Source of the DNA: Candidatus Poribacteria bacterium
Lineage (GTDB): Bacteria; Poribacteria; WGA-4E; WGA-3G
Reading direction: 5' to 3'
Assembly (NCBI GenBank): GCA_012270795.1
Contig: JAAXHO010000053.1
Coordinates: 1-37,476 of the forward strand
DNA: 37,476 nucleotides
The notes under the pieces were generated by a model that searched no databases, was not told the DNA's origin, and was given only the letters and a program-made list of their open reading frames with translations. Shown piece by piece: positions 24,421 to 32,034 of the stretch. The translations under genes and the position numbers were made by a program. Within the stretch, counting starts at the first letter, position 1. Each line of letters begins with the position of its first letter.

Positions 24421-25611
24421 ATGGAAATTGAAATATTACCACAGATTATAATTCCAATCATTAAGATACTCTTCATTGCCCATCTGTTGATTATCGGTGT
24501 GATGGCGATGATCTGGTCTGAACGGCGTGTGAGTGGATGGATACAGGATCGTCTCGGACCGAATCGCGTGGGACCGCAAGGGCTCTTACAACCGATAGCA
24601 GATGGAATCAAGTTCCTCTTTAAGGAAGACATCATCCCAAATCACGTAGATAAACCGCTTTATGTGCTTGCCCCCGCTATGCTCTTGGTGCCAGCGATGA
24701 TTGCCGTAGCAGTTGTTCCGTTTGGCGACACAATCACGATAGCAGATAATGTAATTCCACTCCAAATCGCAGACATTAACATCGGTATTTTGTATATTTT
24801 AGCAATAACCTCTCTCGGTGTGTATGGTGTTGTGATAGGTGCGTGGGCATCAAATAATAAATACTCTCTATTGGGTGGTTTACGTTCATCGGCACAAATG
24901 ATAAGCTACGAATTGACCCTCGGTTTGGCAATCATCGGCGTGCTGATGCTTTCTGAATCACTGAGTCTTCGCACAATCGCAAAGGAGCAAGGTGCAAATC
25001 CGTGGGAGTGGAATTTCCTCATACACTTACCCGCATTTCTTGCGTTCACAACAGCAATGTTTGCAGAAACAAACCGATTGCCGTTTGACCTGGCAGAAGC
25101 GGAGCAGGAACTCGTCGCAGGATACCACACCGAATACAGCAGTATGAAATTCGCTATATTTTTCATGGCAGAATATATGAATATGATTGTCGGTTCTGCA
25201 GTCGTTGTAACGTTGTTCTTAGGCGGATGGCACTTCTTCGGATTAGAAAGCATAGGCGGTCCCTTCTGGAGCGGGGTTATCTCATTCGCCATCTTCTTCG
25301 TCAAAACAGGCATTTTCCTGTTTGTGTTTATATGGGTGCGCTGGACACTGCCGCGTTTCCGCTATGATCAACTGATGAATTTCGGTTGGAAATTCCTGTT
25401 GCCTGTTGCGTTGACATCAATCGTGGTTACCGGTACGTTATGGATAGCAACGAACGGTAGTCGTCTTTGGATTGGCATTGGAAATTTGGTAGCAGCATTC
25501 ATTGTGGTCGCAATTGTAGCAGGGATAATGGCAGTAGACAATAACAGCAAATCAGCGGTACAAAGTGCACCCGATGCACCACCATTACGCGGCTTGGACG
25601 CTATAGAATAG
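24421..25611 (+). CDS. nuoH: NADH-quinone oxidoreductase subunit H
   Basis: NuoH is the membrane subunit that forms the quinone chamber and connects it to the proton-pumping arm. The 396-residue protein contains ERRVSGWIQDRLGPNRVGPQ, then PIADGIKFLFKED, and FAETNRLPFDLAEAEQELVA with its conserved acidic cluster, followed by GYHTEYSSMKF. About eight to nine membrane helices can be followed. AAGGAG precedes the ATG. nuoI, which normally follows, is missing: nuoJ starts ten bases after this stop codon. Confidence 0.97.
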   Translation: MEIEILPQIIIPIIKILFIAHLLIIGVMAMIWSERRVSGWIQDRLGPNRVGPQGLLQPIADGIKFLFKEDIIPNHVDKPLYVLAPAMLLVPAMIAVAVVPFGDTITIADNVIPLQIADINIGILYILAITSLGVYGVVIGAWASNNKYSLLGGLRSSAQMISYELTLGLAIIGVLMLSESLSLRTIAKEQGANPWEWNFLIHLPAFLAFTTAMFAETNRLPFDLAEAEQELVAGYHTEYSSMKFAIFFMAEYMNMIVGSAVVVTLFLGGWHFFGLESIGGPFWSGVISFAIFFVKTGIFLFVFIWVRWTLPRFRYDQLMNFGWKFLLPVALTSIVVTGTLWIATNGSRLWIGIGNLVAAFIVVAIVAGIMAVDNNSKSAVQSAPDAPPLRGLDAIE

Positions 25612-25621
25612 GAGTGATAAT

Positions 25622-26143
25622 ATGACTGCAGAACATGTTCTCTTTTTCGTATTTGGAGCGGTTTCACTGATTGGCGCAATCTCTGTCATCTCGTTTCGGC
25701 ATCCGATCTATAGTGCCCTTTCGCTGATTGTGACTTTTTTTGCACAAGCGGGGTTGTTTGTGTTATTAGGTGCACATTTCGTTGCTGCTGTTCAGGTGAT
25801 TGTATATGCTGGAGCAATCATGGTGCTGTTCCTCTTTGTAATTATGCTGCTGAATCTCGGCACATTATCTGCTAAAAGTGCTCTTAAAGGAAAACTGAAG
25901 GGGTTAGCGGTAGTGTTGGGAGTTCTGTTGGCAATTCAAGGCGTTTATATTGCAATGACAGCAGGTACCAACACTGCACTTGAGTCTGCACAAGCTTCAA
26001 CGGAAGCAGTAACCACTTACAAAATTGGTGAACTCCTGTTTAGCAAATATCTCCTACCATTTGAGGTAACATCGCTTATTTTGTTGGCAGCATTGATTGG
26101 TGTGATCGTCTTGGTAAAACGCGAAAACCAAACTGAAAATTAA
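25622..26143 (+). CDS. nuoJ: NADH-quinone oxidoreductase subunit J
   Basis: NuoJ is a small five-helix membrane subunit beside NuoK and NuoA. The 173-residue protein has the signature AVQVIVYAGAIMVLFLFVIM (the conserved YAGAIMVLF) and a last helix (SLILLAALIGVIVLVKRE). TAGGAGTG precedes the ATG, only ten bases after nuoH. Confidence 0.96.
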   Translation: MTAEHVLFFVFGAVSLIGAISVISFRHPIYSALSLIVTFFAQAGLFVLLGAHFVAAVQVIVYAGAIMVLFLFVIMLLNLGTLSAKSALKGKLKGLAVVLGVLLAIQGVYIAMTAGTNTALESAQASTEAVTTYKIGELLFSKYLLPFEVTSLILLAALIGVIVLVKRENQTEN

Positions 26144-26189
26144 CTAAGGTCCCAGAGATACATCTACAATAGTTAGAAAAGGATTTTAT

Positions 26190-26492
26190 ATGTTGTCATT
26201 AGAATATTATCTCGTATTAAGCGCACTTCTGTTTACAATAGGTGTTCTCGGTGTCCTCATCCGCAGAAACGCAATTATCATCTTTATGTGTATTGAACTG
26301 ATGTTAAACGCCGCGAATCTCGCCTTTGTAGCAATCAGTCGTAGTTTGAGGCATGCAGAAGGACAGTTGTTCGTCTTTTTTGTCATGGCAGTTGCTGCTG
26401 CAGAAGTCGCAATCGGATTAGCAATCATTGTCAGTGTGTTCAAGCATAAAGAAACAATTAATGTGGATGAAGTTAATTCGCTGAAAGGATAA
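26190..26492 (+). CDS. nuoK: NADH-quinone oxidoreductase subunit K
   Basis: NuoK is a three-helix subunit related to MrpC. The 100-residue protein carries both glutamates essential for proton translocation in E. coli NuoK: one in [15 protein letters not shown] and one in [22 protein letters not shown] precedes the ATG. nuoL starts three bases after its stop. Confidence 0.97.
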   Translation: MLSLEYYLVLSALLFTIGVLGVLIRRNAIIIFMCIELMLNAANLAFVAISRSLRHAEGQLFVFFVMAVAAAEVAIGLAIIVSVFKHKETINVDEVNSLKG

Positions 26493-26495
26493 AAC

Positions 26496-28415
26496 ATGTC
26501 AAAAGCACTAATTATCATCTTGTTAATTTCACCACTTGTCGGATTTCTGATTAACGGATTGCTTGGCAGATGGTTAAAAGGAAACGAGAAACTGAGCGGA
26601 GGTATTGGTGCGCTTGCTGTACTTATCTCTTTAATCTGTTCGATTATTGCCTTTATAAAGGTCCAGGGTGGAACTACGCTTGAGGGTGAAGCTGGAATCC
26701 TCTATCCTTGGATTTCAGCAGAAACGTTCAGTTTCAACATCGGTTTTCACGTTGATGCCTTGACGACTGTGATGCTCTTGGTTATCACAGGTGTCGGCTT
26801 TCTTATTCACATATATTCCATCGGCTACATGCACGGCGATGCAGGATATACCCGTTATTTTGCATATCTAAACCTGTTTGTCTTTGCAATGCTAATCCTT
26901 GTTCTTGGCAACAACTATGTGATGATGTTTGTTGGCTGGGAAGGTGTCGGTCTCTGTTCCTATCTGCTAATAGGGTTCTGGTACGAGAAACAATCCGCCA
27001 CAGATGCAGGCAAAAAGGCGTTTATTGTCAACAGAATCGGTGATTTTGGATTCCTGTTGGGTATGTTCACACTGTTCGCTGCTTTCGGAAGTCTTGATTT
27101 TGTGTCAATATTTGATAAAGCAGAAGCAGGTACCATTGATATAGTTTTTGGAGAAACTACAAAAGTTACACTCATAGTTGCGACTTTGCTACTCTTCGTC
27201 GGTGCAATCGGTAAGTCAGCGCAAATACCACTCTATGTCTGGCTACCAGACGCAATGGAAGGTCCAACCCCTGTTAGTGCATTAATACACGCCGCTACAA
27301 TGGTCACCGCGGGTGTCTATATGATTGCACGCTCCGCAGTACTATATAATCTGGCAGGAACAGGTTTGGTTGTCGCTTGGATTGGTGTCCTAACCGCATT
27401 GTTCGCCGCAATAGTTGCCCTCAAACAGAATGACATCAAACGAATTCTCGCCTATTCCACAGTAAGCCAACTCGGATATATGTTTGTCGGTGTCGGTGTC
27501 GGTGCGTATGCTTCAGGTATTTTCCACTTGGTGACACATGCTTTCTTCAAAGGACTAATGTTCCTAACAGCAGGCAGTGTGATGCACGCAATGGCGAATG
27601 AATTAGATATACGAAAAATGGGCGGGTTACGCAACAAACTACCGATAACTTATGCAACATTTTTAGTCGGGGCATTAGCAATTGCAGGTGCTCCATTCTT
27701 AAGCGGTTTCTGGAGTAAAGACGAAATTCTGCATAGTGCCTGGGGAAGTTCAAAAGCAATCTACATCATTGGACTAATTACTGCATTCCTAACAGCCTTC
27801 TATATGTTCCGCTTGATTTTTGTAACCTTTTACGGTAAATCTCGCGTTGAACCTGAAGTTGCATCACATCTTCATGAATCGCCTGCAGTGATGTGGTTGC
27901 CGCTGGTAATTCTTGCTGTTCCCTCTGCACTTATTGGCTTGTTAATTGGTTGGAATGGACATGATAGTGTCTTTCACCACTTCACAGAGAGCGTTTTTTC
28001 TGCTGGACATGGAGATGAGGGGCATGCAAAAGAATTGGGTAGTGCAATACCTTTTATGATAATTTCGTCCATTGTCGGTTTACTCGGAATCGCCTTTGCT
28101 TGGACACGTTACAAAGATCGTGTGCCTTCTGATGAGCCAACAAACGCACTACAACGACTTGTGGCTAACAAATTCTACATTGATGAGATATACAATACCT
28201 TTATCGTTCAACCCATCAAAAACATCTCTCATTTTCTCTTATGGAAAGTGTTTGATACACTCATTGTTGATGGAATAGTCAACGCAATCGCTGCAATTGT
28301 CCGAGTGATAGGAGGAACGTTACGAAGATTACAAACAGGACTCGTCCAAGTATATATCGTTTCCATGGTAATAGGCATTGTGTTGTTCCTTGCATACTAC
28401 CTATTTTTTGCTTAG
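26496..28415 (+). CDS. nuoL: NADH-quinone oxidoreductase subunit L
   Basis: NuoL is the distal antiporter-like pump subunit, related to MrpA. In the 639-residue protein, key pump residues are present: Glu in FVGWEGVGLCSYLLIGFW, Lys in GAIGKSAQIPLYVWLPDA, and His in SALIHAATMVTAGVYM, followed by NDIKRILAYSTVSQLGYM. The C-terminus has the extended amphipathic lateral segment ending in a helix (VSMVIGIVLFLAYYLFFA). Its start is three bases after nuoK. A four-gene island with a MITE-like element separates it from nuoM. Confidence 0.97.
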   Translation: MSKALIIILLISPLVGFLINGLLGRWLKGNEKLSGGIGALAVLISLICSIIAFIKVQGGTTLEGEAGILYPWISAETFSFNIGFHVDALTTVMLLVITGVGFLIHIYSIGYMHGDAGYTRYFAYLNLFVFAMLILVLGNNYVMMFVGWEGVGLCSYLLIGFWYEKQSATDAGKKAFIVNRIGDFGFLLGMFTLFAAFGSLDFVSIFDKAEAGTIDIVFGETTKVTLIVATLLLFVGAIGKSAQIPLYVWLPDAMEGPTPVSALIHAATMVTAGVYMIARSAVLYNLAGTGLVVAWIGVLTALFAAIVALKQNDIKRILAYSTVSQLGYMFVGVGVGAYASGIFHLVTHAFFKGLMFLTAGSVMHAMANELDIRKMGGLRNKLPITYATFLVGALAIAGAPFLSGFWSKDEILHSAWGSSKAIYIIGLITAFLTAFYMFRLIFVTFYGKSRVEPEVASHLHESPAVMWLPLVILAVPSALIGLLIGWNGHDSVFHHFTESVFSAGHGDEGHAKELGSAIPFMIISSIVGLLGIAFAWTRYKDRVPSDEPTNALQRLVANKFYIDEIYNTFIVQPIKNISHFLLWKVFDTLIVDGIVNAIAAIVRVIGGTLRRLQTGLVQVYIVSMVIGIVLFLAYYLFFA

Positions 28416-28493
28416 GTAATTGTTAGAAATTAACATAAATAAGATAATTGATTTCAGGATAATTTTAGCATAGATACAAGGAACAGGAAAACC

Positions 28494-29645
28494 ATGAAGC
28501 GTCTTACACTAACTTCCTTGGGGCAAATCCGTGAAGCCGATATCACCTTTGGAGATATGACGATCTTTGTTGGTGAACAAGCAAGCGGAAAGAGTATTCT
28601 GCTCCAACTTGTAAAACTAATTTCAGATGCAGGCGGAATTACGCAAACTCTTAAAAAACACGGTTTTGATTGGCACAAAAAAATGGAAAATTTCTTATCC
28701 CTATATTTCGGTGAGGGAATGGGAACGATTTGGAACAAAGATGAGACGAAAGTCACCATTGACAAAGCAGATTTTACACCTCTAAATGCGTTATCAAAGA
28801 GAAAAAAAGAGGAAAGCCTTTTTCTGATACCAGCGCACCGGGTCGTAACACTCAAAGATGGATGGCCGCGCGCTTTTACAGATTATGGAGCAAGTGATCC
28901 TTACATCGTTAAGGAATTTAGTGAGAAATTGCGTCTATTAATGGAAGCGGGTTTAGGTTCAGGTAAGAGGGCTATTTTTCCACAAGAAGGGCGTATGAAC
29001 AAAACAGTCCGAGAGGCAATCGGGAAAAGTATCTTTGGAGAGGGTGAAATCAAATTGGATAGGTCGGGATTACGTAAACGTATTATCTTAGATGTTGCAG
29101 GCACCCAACTACCGTTTATGGTTTGGTCTACAGGTCAGAGAGAATTCGCACCGCTTTTACTGGGACTGTATCGGTTAATGCCTTCAGGAAAAGCACAAAA
29201 GAAAGATAACATCAACTGGGTTGTAATTGAAGAGCCGGAAATGGGGTTACATCCGCAAGCAATCTCAGCACTACTCTTAATTTTTTTAGAGCTTTTAAGG
29301 CGAGGATATAAAGTCATTGTTTCCACACATTCAGCGCAAATTTTAGAACTTGTCTGGGCAATTCAACTTATTGCAAAATCAAAAAACCCACCAGCACGGT
29401 TGAGAAAACTGTTGGATTTGAAAGCTAATGCCTATTCTTATGACCTTACAGAGACTGTCATACATACAAAAACGTTCAAAACCTATTATTTTTTCCGAAA
29501 AGATAGTGTTGTGGAGGTCAAGGACATCTCAAAATTAGATCCAGAAGATCCTGATAAATCAGTATCAGATTGGGGCGGACTTACACTCTTTAGTACGAAG
29601 GCAGCTGATATTGTTACAGAAGCTGTATGGGAAAGTAACACATGA
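28494..29645 (+). CDS. AAA-family (ABC/SMC-type) ATPase, possible defence effector
   Basis: The 383-residue protein is an AAA_15/21-type ATPase of the group found in OLD, Septu/PtuA-like and other defence systems. The Walker A GEQASGKS is at residues 27-34. The Walker B NWVVIEEPEMGLHPQ is at about 241-255 with VVIEE at 243-247. A D-loop/H-loop-like segment VIVSTHSAQILELV follows. Between them is a long, divergent lid. GGAACAGGAAA precedes the ATG. The gene overlaps the next by ATGA (29642-29645), showing translational coupling. No TOPRIM nuclease domain is fused, so cleavage, if any, would need the partner. It is clearly not part of complex I. Confidence 0.9.
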   Translation: MKRLTLTSLGQIREADITFGDMTIFVGEQASGKSILLQLVKLISDAGGITQTLKKHGFDWHKKMENFLSLYFGEGMGTIWNKDETKVTIDKADFTPLNALSKRKKEESLFLIPAHRVVTLKDGWPRAFTDYGASDPYIVKEFSEKLRLLMEAGLGSGKRAIFPQEGRMNKTVREAIGKSIFGEGEIKLDRSGLRKRIILDVAGTQLPFMVWSTGQREFAPLLLGLYRLMPSGKAQKKDNINWVVIEEPEMGLHPQAISALLLIFLELLRRGYKVIVSTHSAQILELVWAIQLIAKSKNPPARLRKLLDLKANAYSYDLTETVIHTKTFKTYYFFRKDSVVEVKDISKLDPEDPDKSVSDWGGLTLFSTKAADIVTEAVWESNT

Positions 29646-30115
29646 ATTTTGCCGATGTTGTTCAGAGTGTTCCTGAAATAGCTAAATGTCTAAGAAAAGG
29701 GTTGCAGGCATTGGGGGCAAATAGCAGAAAAATAGAGGTTCGTTCAACACGCGATTTGGCAGGAAGCGTTGACATAGATACATGTCTTAAAAAACTTTAT
29801 CCGAACGCGCATCGTTGGGATTATGCATTCGGTTATAAAGATCGAATCTTCTATGTTGAAGTTCATCCAGCGGAAAATACGGGCAAAGTAGGAGAAATCA
29901 CAGCAAAATTAGGATGGTTAAAGCAGTGGCGAAAACTTTCCGCTAAAAACCTTGAGGGTTGGGAAGGGAAGAGTTCTTACCACTGGATTTCGACTGGGAA
30001 AACCGCGGCAAGTGTGAAACGAGGTAAATACCTTCGGATATTAGCGGTAAATGGTATCCGTGGACCGAGTGCTGTATTAAACACAGATTCGGTCATAAAA
30101 AATGCAGTTGCATAA
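29642..30115 (+). CDS. Small protein coupled to the ATPase, possible PD-(D/E)XK-like nuclease
   Basis: The 157-residue protein begins inside the ATPase stop codon (ATGA overlap). I do not recognise a named family. RWDYAFGYKDRIFYVEVHPA (residues 58-77) shows an acid, hydrophobic strand, E-x-H arrangement (D60, E73, H75). This is compatible with a variant PD-(D/E)XK core in which His replaces Lys. Basic and aromatic residues follow (GWLKQWRK) and could contact nucleic acid. No HNH or TOPRIM motif is seen. Its coupling to the ATPase and proximity to a methyltransferase suggest it is the effector of a small system. That role is inference, and an alternative is a regulatory subunit. Confidence 0.6.
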   Translation: MNFADVVQSVPEIAKCLRKGLQALGANSRKIEVRSTRDLAGSVDIDTCLKKLYPNAHRWDYAFGYKDRIFYVEVHPAENTGKVGEITAKLGWLKQWRKLSAKNLEGWEGKSSYHWISTGKTAASVKRGKYLRILAVNGIRGPSAVLNTDSVIKNAVA

Positions 30116-30121
30116 TTCAGA

Positions 30122-31270
30122 ATGAGTCAAAAACATTTAGTCTATGAAGACAGAGTCAACTTGGGAAGTTATTATACACCACCTAAATTTGTGCAACTGG
30201 CGTGGGAATTAATTGAACCTTATGTAGATTCACAGACGACCATAATTGATACCGCATGCGGATACGGCGATTTTCTGATAGATTATGGACAAGTAGCAAC
30301 AATCGGATGTGATATAGACAAAGATGCAATAGAGATAGCAAGAAAAAATATTGATAAAGTCCAGTTCTTTCGGACAAACGCTTTACACAAGGTTTCAAGG
30401 GAGAAATTCGGAATTCCTCAACAATCCACAAGATTGATAGTTGTAGGAAATCCACCCTATAACGATAGAACATCACTGATACGTCATAAGATTAAACAGG
30501 TTGATTTTGATGTAGATGAAGATATAGTAAGTCGGGACTTAGGAATATCATTTCTCCGTTCCTATAGTAAACTGAAAGCAGATTGTATATGTGTGTTACA
30601 TCCATTGTCTTACTTGATAAAACAAACAAATTTCAGACACTTAAAGGAGTTTACTGCAAATTATAAACTGATAGATGGGGTACTAATTAGTAGCGGGGAA
30701 TTCCCAGAATCAGCTAAACATACACATTTTCCAATCATCATTGCTTTTTATCAACGAGAGGCAAACGGAATGGAATACGATTATATCCGTTCATTTCATT
30801 TTAGAACAACGGACAAGAATCGTTTCTGTGTGAGTGATTTTGATTATATAACAAATTATATTCGCAAGTATCCCAGCAAACAACAACCGGTCCCTGATGA
30901 TTCTCTCTTTTTCTGGACAATGCGGGATATCAACGCATTAAAGCGAAATCGCACTTTTGTCCAAGAATATAGCACAAACACGATTATCCTTGACAAAACA
31001 AAACTGGATTATTATGCTTATGTAGATGTGTTCAAAAGAAACATATATAGACTTCCTTTCTATTTTGGAAACTGTGATGTTCCGATAAAGGATGAACTTT
31101 TCAGGCAGAATAAACACTATTTCATCAGTGATGTTATTAGACACCATCCTTATCTGAAAAAGCACTTTCAGATAAAACCAATAGGGAAGGAAGAAGTTGA
31201 GACCAAACTTGATAAGTATTTCAAAGAACTGTTAGGAAAACACCATAAATGTAACCCGATATTCAAATGA
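30122..31270 (+). CDS. SAM-dependent adenine-N6-type DNA methyltransferase
   Basis: The 382-residue protein has the N6-adenine methyltransferase hallmarks: GSYYTPPKFVQLAW near residue 15, motif I DTACGYGDF at 43-51, an acidic loop residue D64 in IGCDIDKDAIEIA, and the catalytic NPPY at 110-113. The C-terminal region, where target recognition would lie, is lysine/aromatic-rich and not assignable. It starts six bases after the preceding gene and overlaps the next by ATGA. Size and layout fit a solitary or type II/IIG-like methyltransferase. With the ATPase and small nuclease-like protein it could provide self-modification. Confidence 0.88.
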   Translation: MSQKHLVYEDRVNLGSYYTPPKFVQLAWELIEPYVDSQTTIIDTACGYGDFLIDYGQVATIGCDIDKDAIEIARKNIDKVQFFRTNALHKVSREKFGIPQQSTRLIVVGNPPYNDRTSLIRHKIKQVDFDVDEDIVSRDLGISFLRSYSKLKADCICVLHPLSYLIKQTNFRHLKEFTANYKLIDGVLISSGEFPESAKHTHFPIIIAFYQREANGMEYDYIRSFHFRTTDKNRFCVSDFDYITNYIRKYPSKQQPVPDDSLFFWTMRDINALKRNRTFVQEYSTNTIILDKTKLDYYAYVDVFKRNIYRLPFYFGNCDVPIKDELFRQNKHYFISDVIRHHPYLKKHFQIKPIGKEEVETKLDKYFKELLGKHHKCNPIFK

Positions 31271-31314
31271 TTTTAATGCTTTCCTATTTTGAAGGAATGC
31301 TAACGGAGGAAGAA

Positions 31315-31734
31315 ATGAAACAGAAAAAATTTCAACCGCGCAATATGGTTAGCAAAGAAGTCGCTGGAATCTGTGGTGTCGCAAGAATGGCAGACAAAGC
31401 ACGCGCCGCACATACTGGACAGATCCGTGAATACAAATACGGTGCTGACTCCCAACAGGATACACGGATTCTGACTTTCTTGGGAATTACTCCAGACGCT
31501 TTTCAAGAGGCAGCAGTTAGAAATACGAATGACGTTAGACTCGGGGCATGGGTGCTGGATCACTGTAAGAGATCCGATGAAGATATTTCTAAGTTTAATC
31601 AGCAGTTGTTGTCTTGGTGGAAGACGAATACACCACGAAACTATTTTTCCAAACGCAGACGACAATTAGCACGAGAACAACCCGATTTATCTCTTACATT
31701 TTGGGATTGGTTGTTTATTTGTTTATTTGGTTGA
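31315..31734 (+). CDS. DUF5069-family protein
   Basis: The 139-residue protein resembles DUF5069: an N-terminal basic element, then GICGVARMADKARAAHTGQIREYKYG and, after it, ILTFLGITPDAF. I choose ATG 31315 because GGAGGA at 31304-31309 sits six bases before it. A frame start at 31267 overlaps the methyltransferase stop (ATGA). The family has no established function. The last residues (FWDWLFICLFG) are hydrophobic and atypical, perhaps from a changed 3' end next to the repeat element that follows. It may be a passenger gene rather than part of the modification cassette. Confidence 0.75.
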   Translation: MKQKKFQPRNMVSKEVAGICGVARMADKARAAHTGQIREYKYGADSQQDTRILTFLGITPDAFQEAAVRNTNDVRLGAWVLDHCKRSDEDISKFNQQLLSWWKTNTPRNYFSKRRRQLAREQPDLSLTFWDWLFICLFG

Positions 31735-31777
31735 GTAGTTAACACTTGTATTAGAAACTTTAAAATGCATGTATATT

Positions 31778-31936
31778 ATACCATTTCTAATTGAAAATGT
31801 CTCATTAGTTGTGGAGATCTGGTAGGAGCGACCTCCAGGTCGCGACCGGGGAGGTCGCTCCTACCGAAGAGAGAAACCTACAACCAGCGATAAAAGTGAA
31901 ATTCCTTAATGGGACAATATTAATTAGAATTGGTAT
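31778..31936. mobile_element. MITE-like element A1 with 30-bp imperfect terminal inverted repeats
   Basis: Left end 31778-31807 and right end 31907-31936 are inverted repeats matching at 25 of 30 positions, beginning ATACCA. The element is about 159 bases long and codes for nothing. It contains a large palindrome at its centre (31821-31865). TA-rich bases flank both ends, compatible with TA target duplication as in IS630/Tc1-type MITEs. A related element with the same TIR start is at 37163-37275. It fills most of the 300-base gap between the DUF5069 gene and nuoM. Confidence 0.7.
31821..31865. repeat. Palindromic dispersed repeat inside element A1
   Basis: A perfect 15-bp inverted repeat (31821-31835 and 31851-31865) encloses a self-complementary GGTCGCGACC core (31838-31847). 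The arm GTAGGAGCGACC also occurs at 37428-37439 and a relative (TAGGTGCGGTT) at 35218. Confidence 0.9.
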
Positions 31937-31997
31937 TATATAGGATACAAGCATGAAATATTGTAATTTTCATAAGATATTCGCCATAACTTTTTTG

Positions 31998-32014
31998 GGT
32001 GCTAAAATAGCACC
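31998..32014 (+). other. Hairpin in the nuoM leader
   Basis: GGTGCTA (31998-32004) and TAGCACC (32008-32014) form a 7-bp stem with a three-base loop, ending about eight bases before the AAGGAG site of nuoM. There is no downstream U-run, so it is not a terminator. Confidence 0.45.
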
Positions 32015-32034
32015 GTAAATCTAAGGAGTTCTTT

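Noticed and set aside
28494-31734. Prophage or integrative element
   Set aside because: There are no integrase, terminase, capsid or attachment-site duplications around the cassette; only a MITE-like element is adjacent.
31315-31734. DUF5069 protein as a restriction or specificity subunit
   Set aside because: It matches the DUF5069 pattern and shows no nuclease or target-recognition features, so it is treated as a passenger.
31821-31865. CRISPR repeat or terminator
   Set aside because: It is a single palindrome with no repeat-spacer array and no U-tract, and it lies within inverted terminal repeats.
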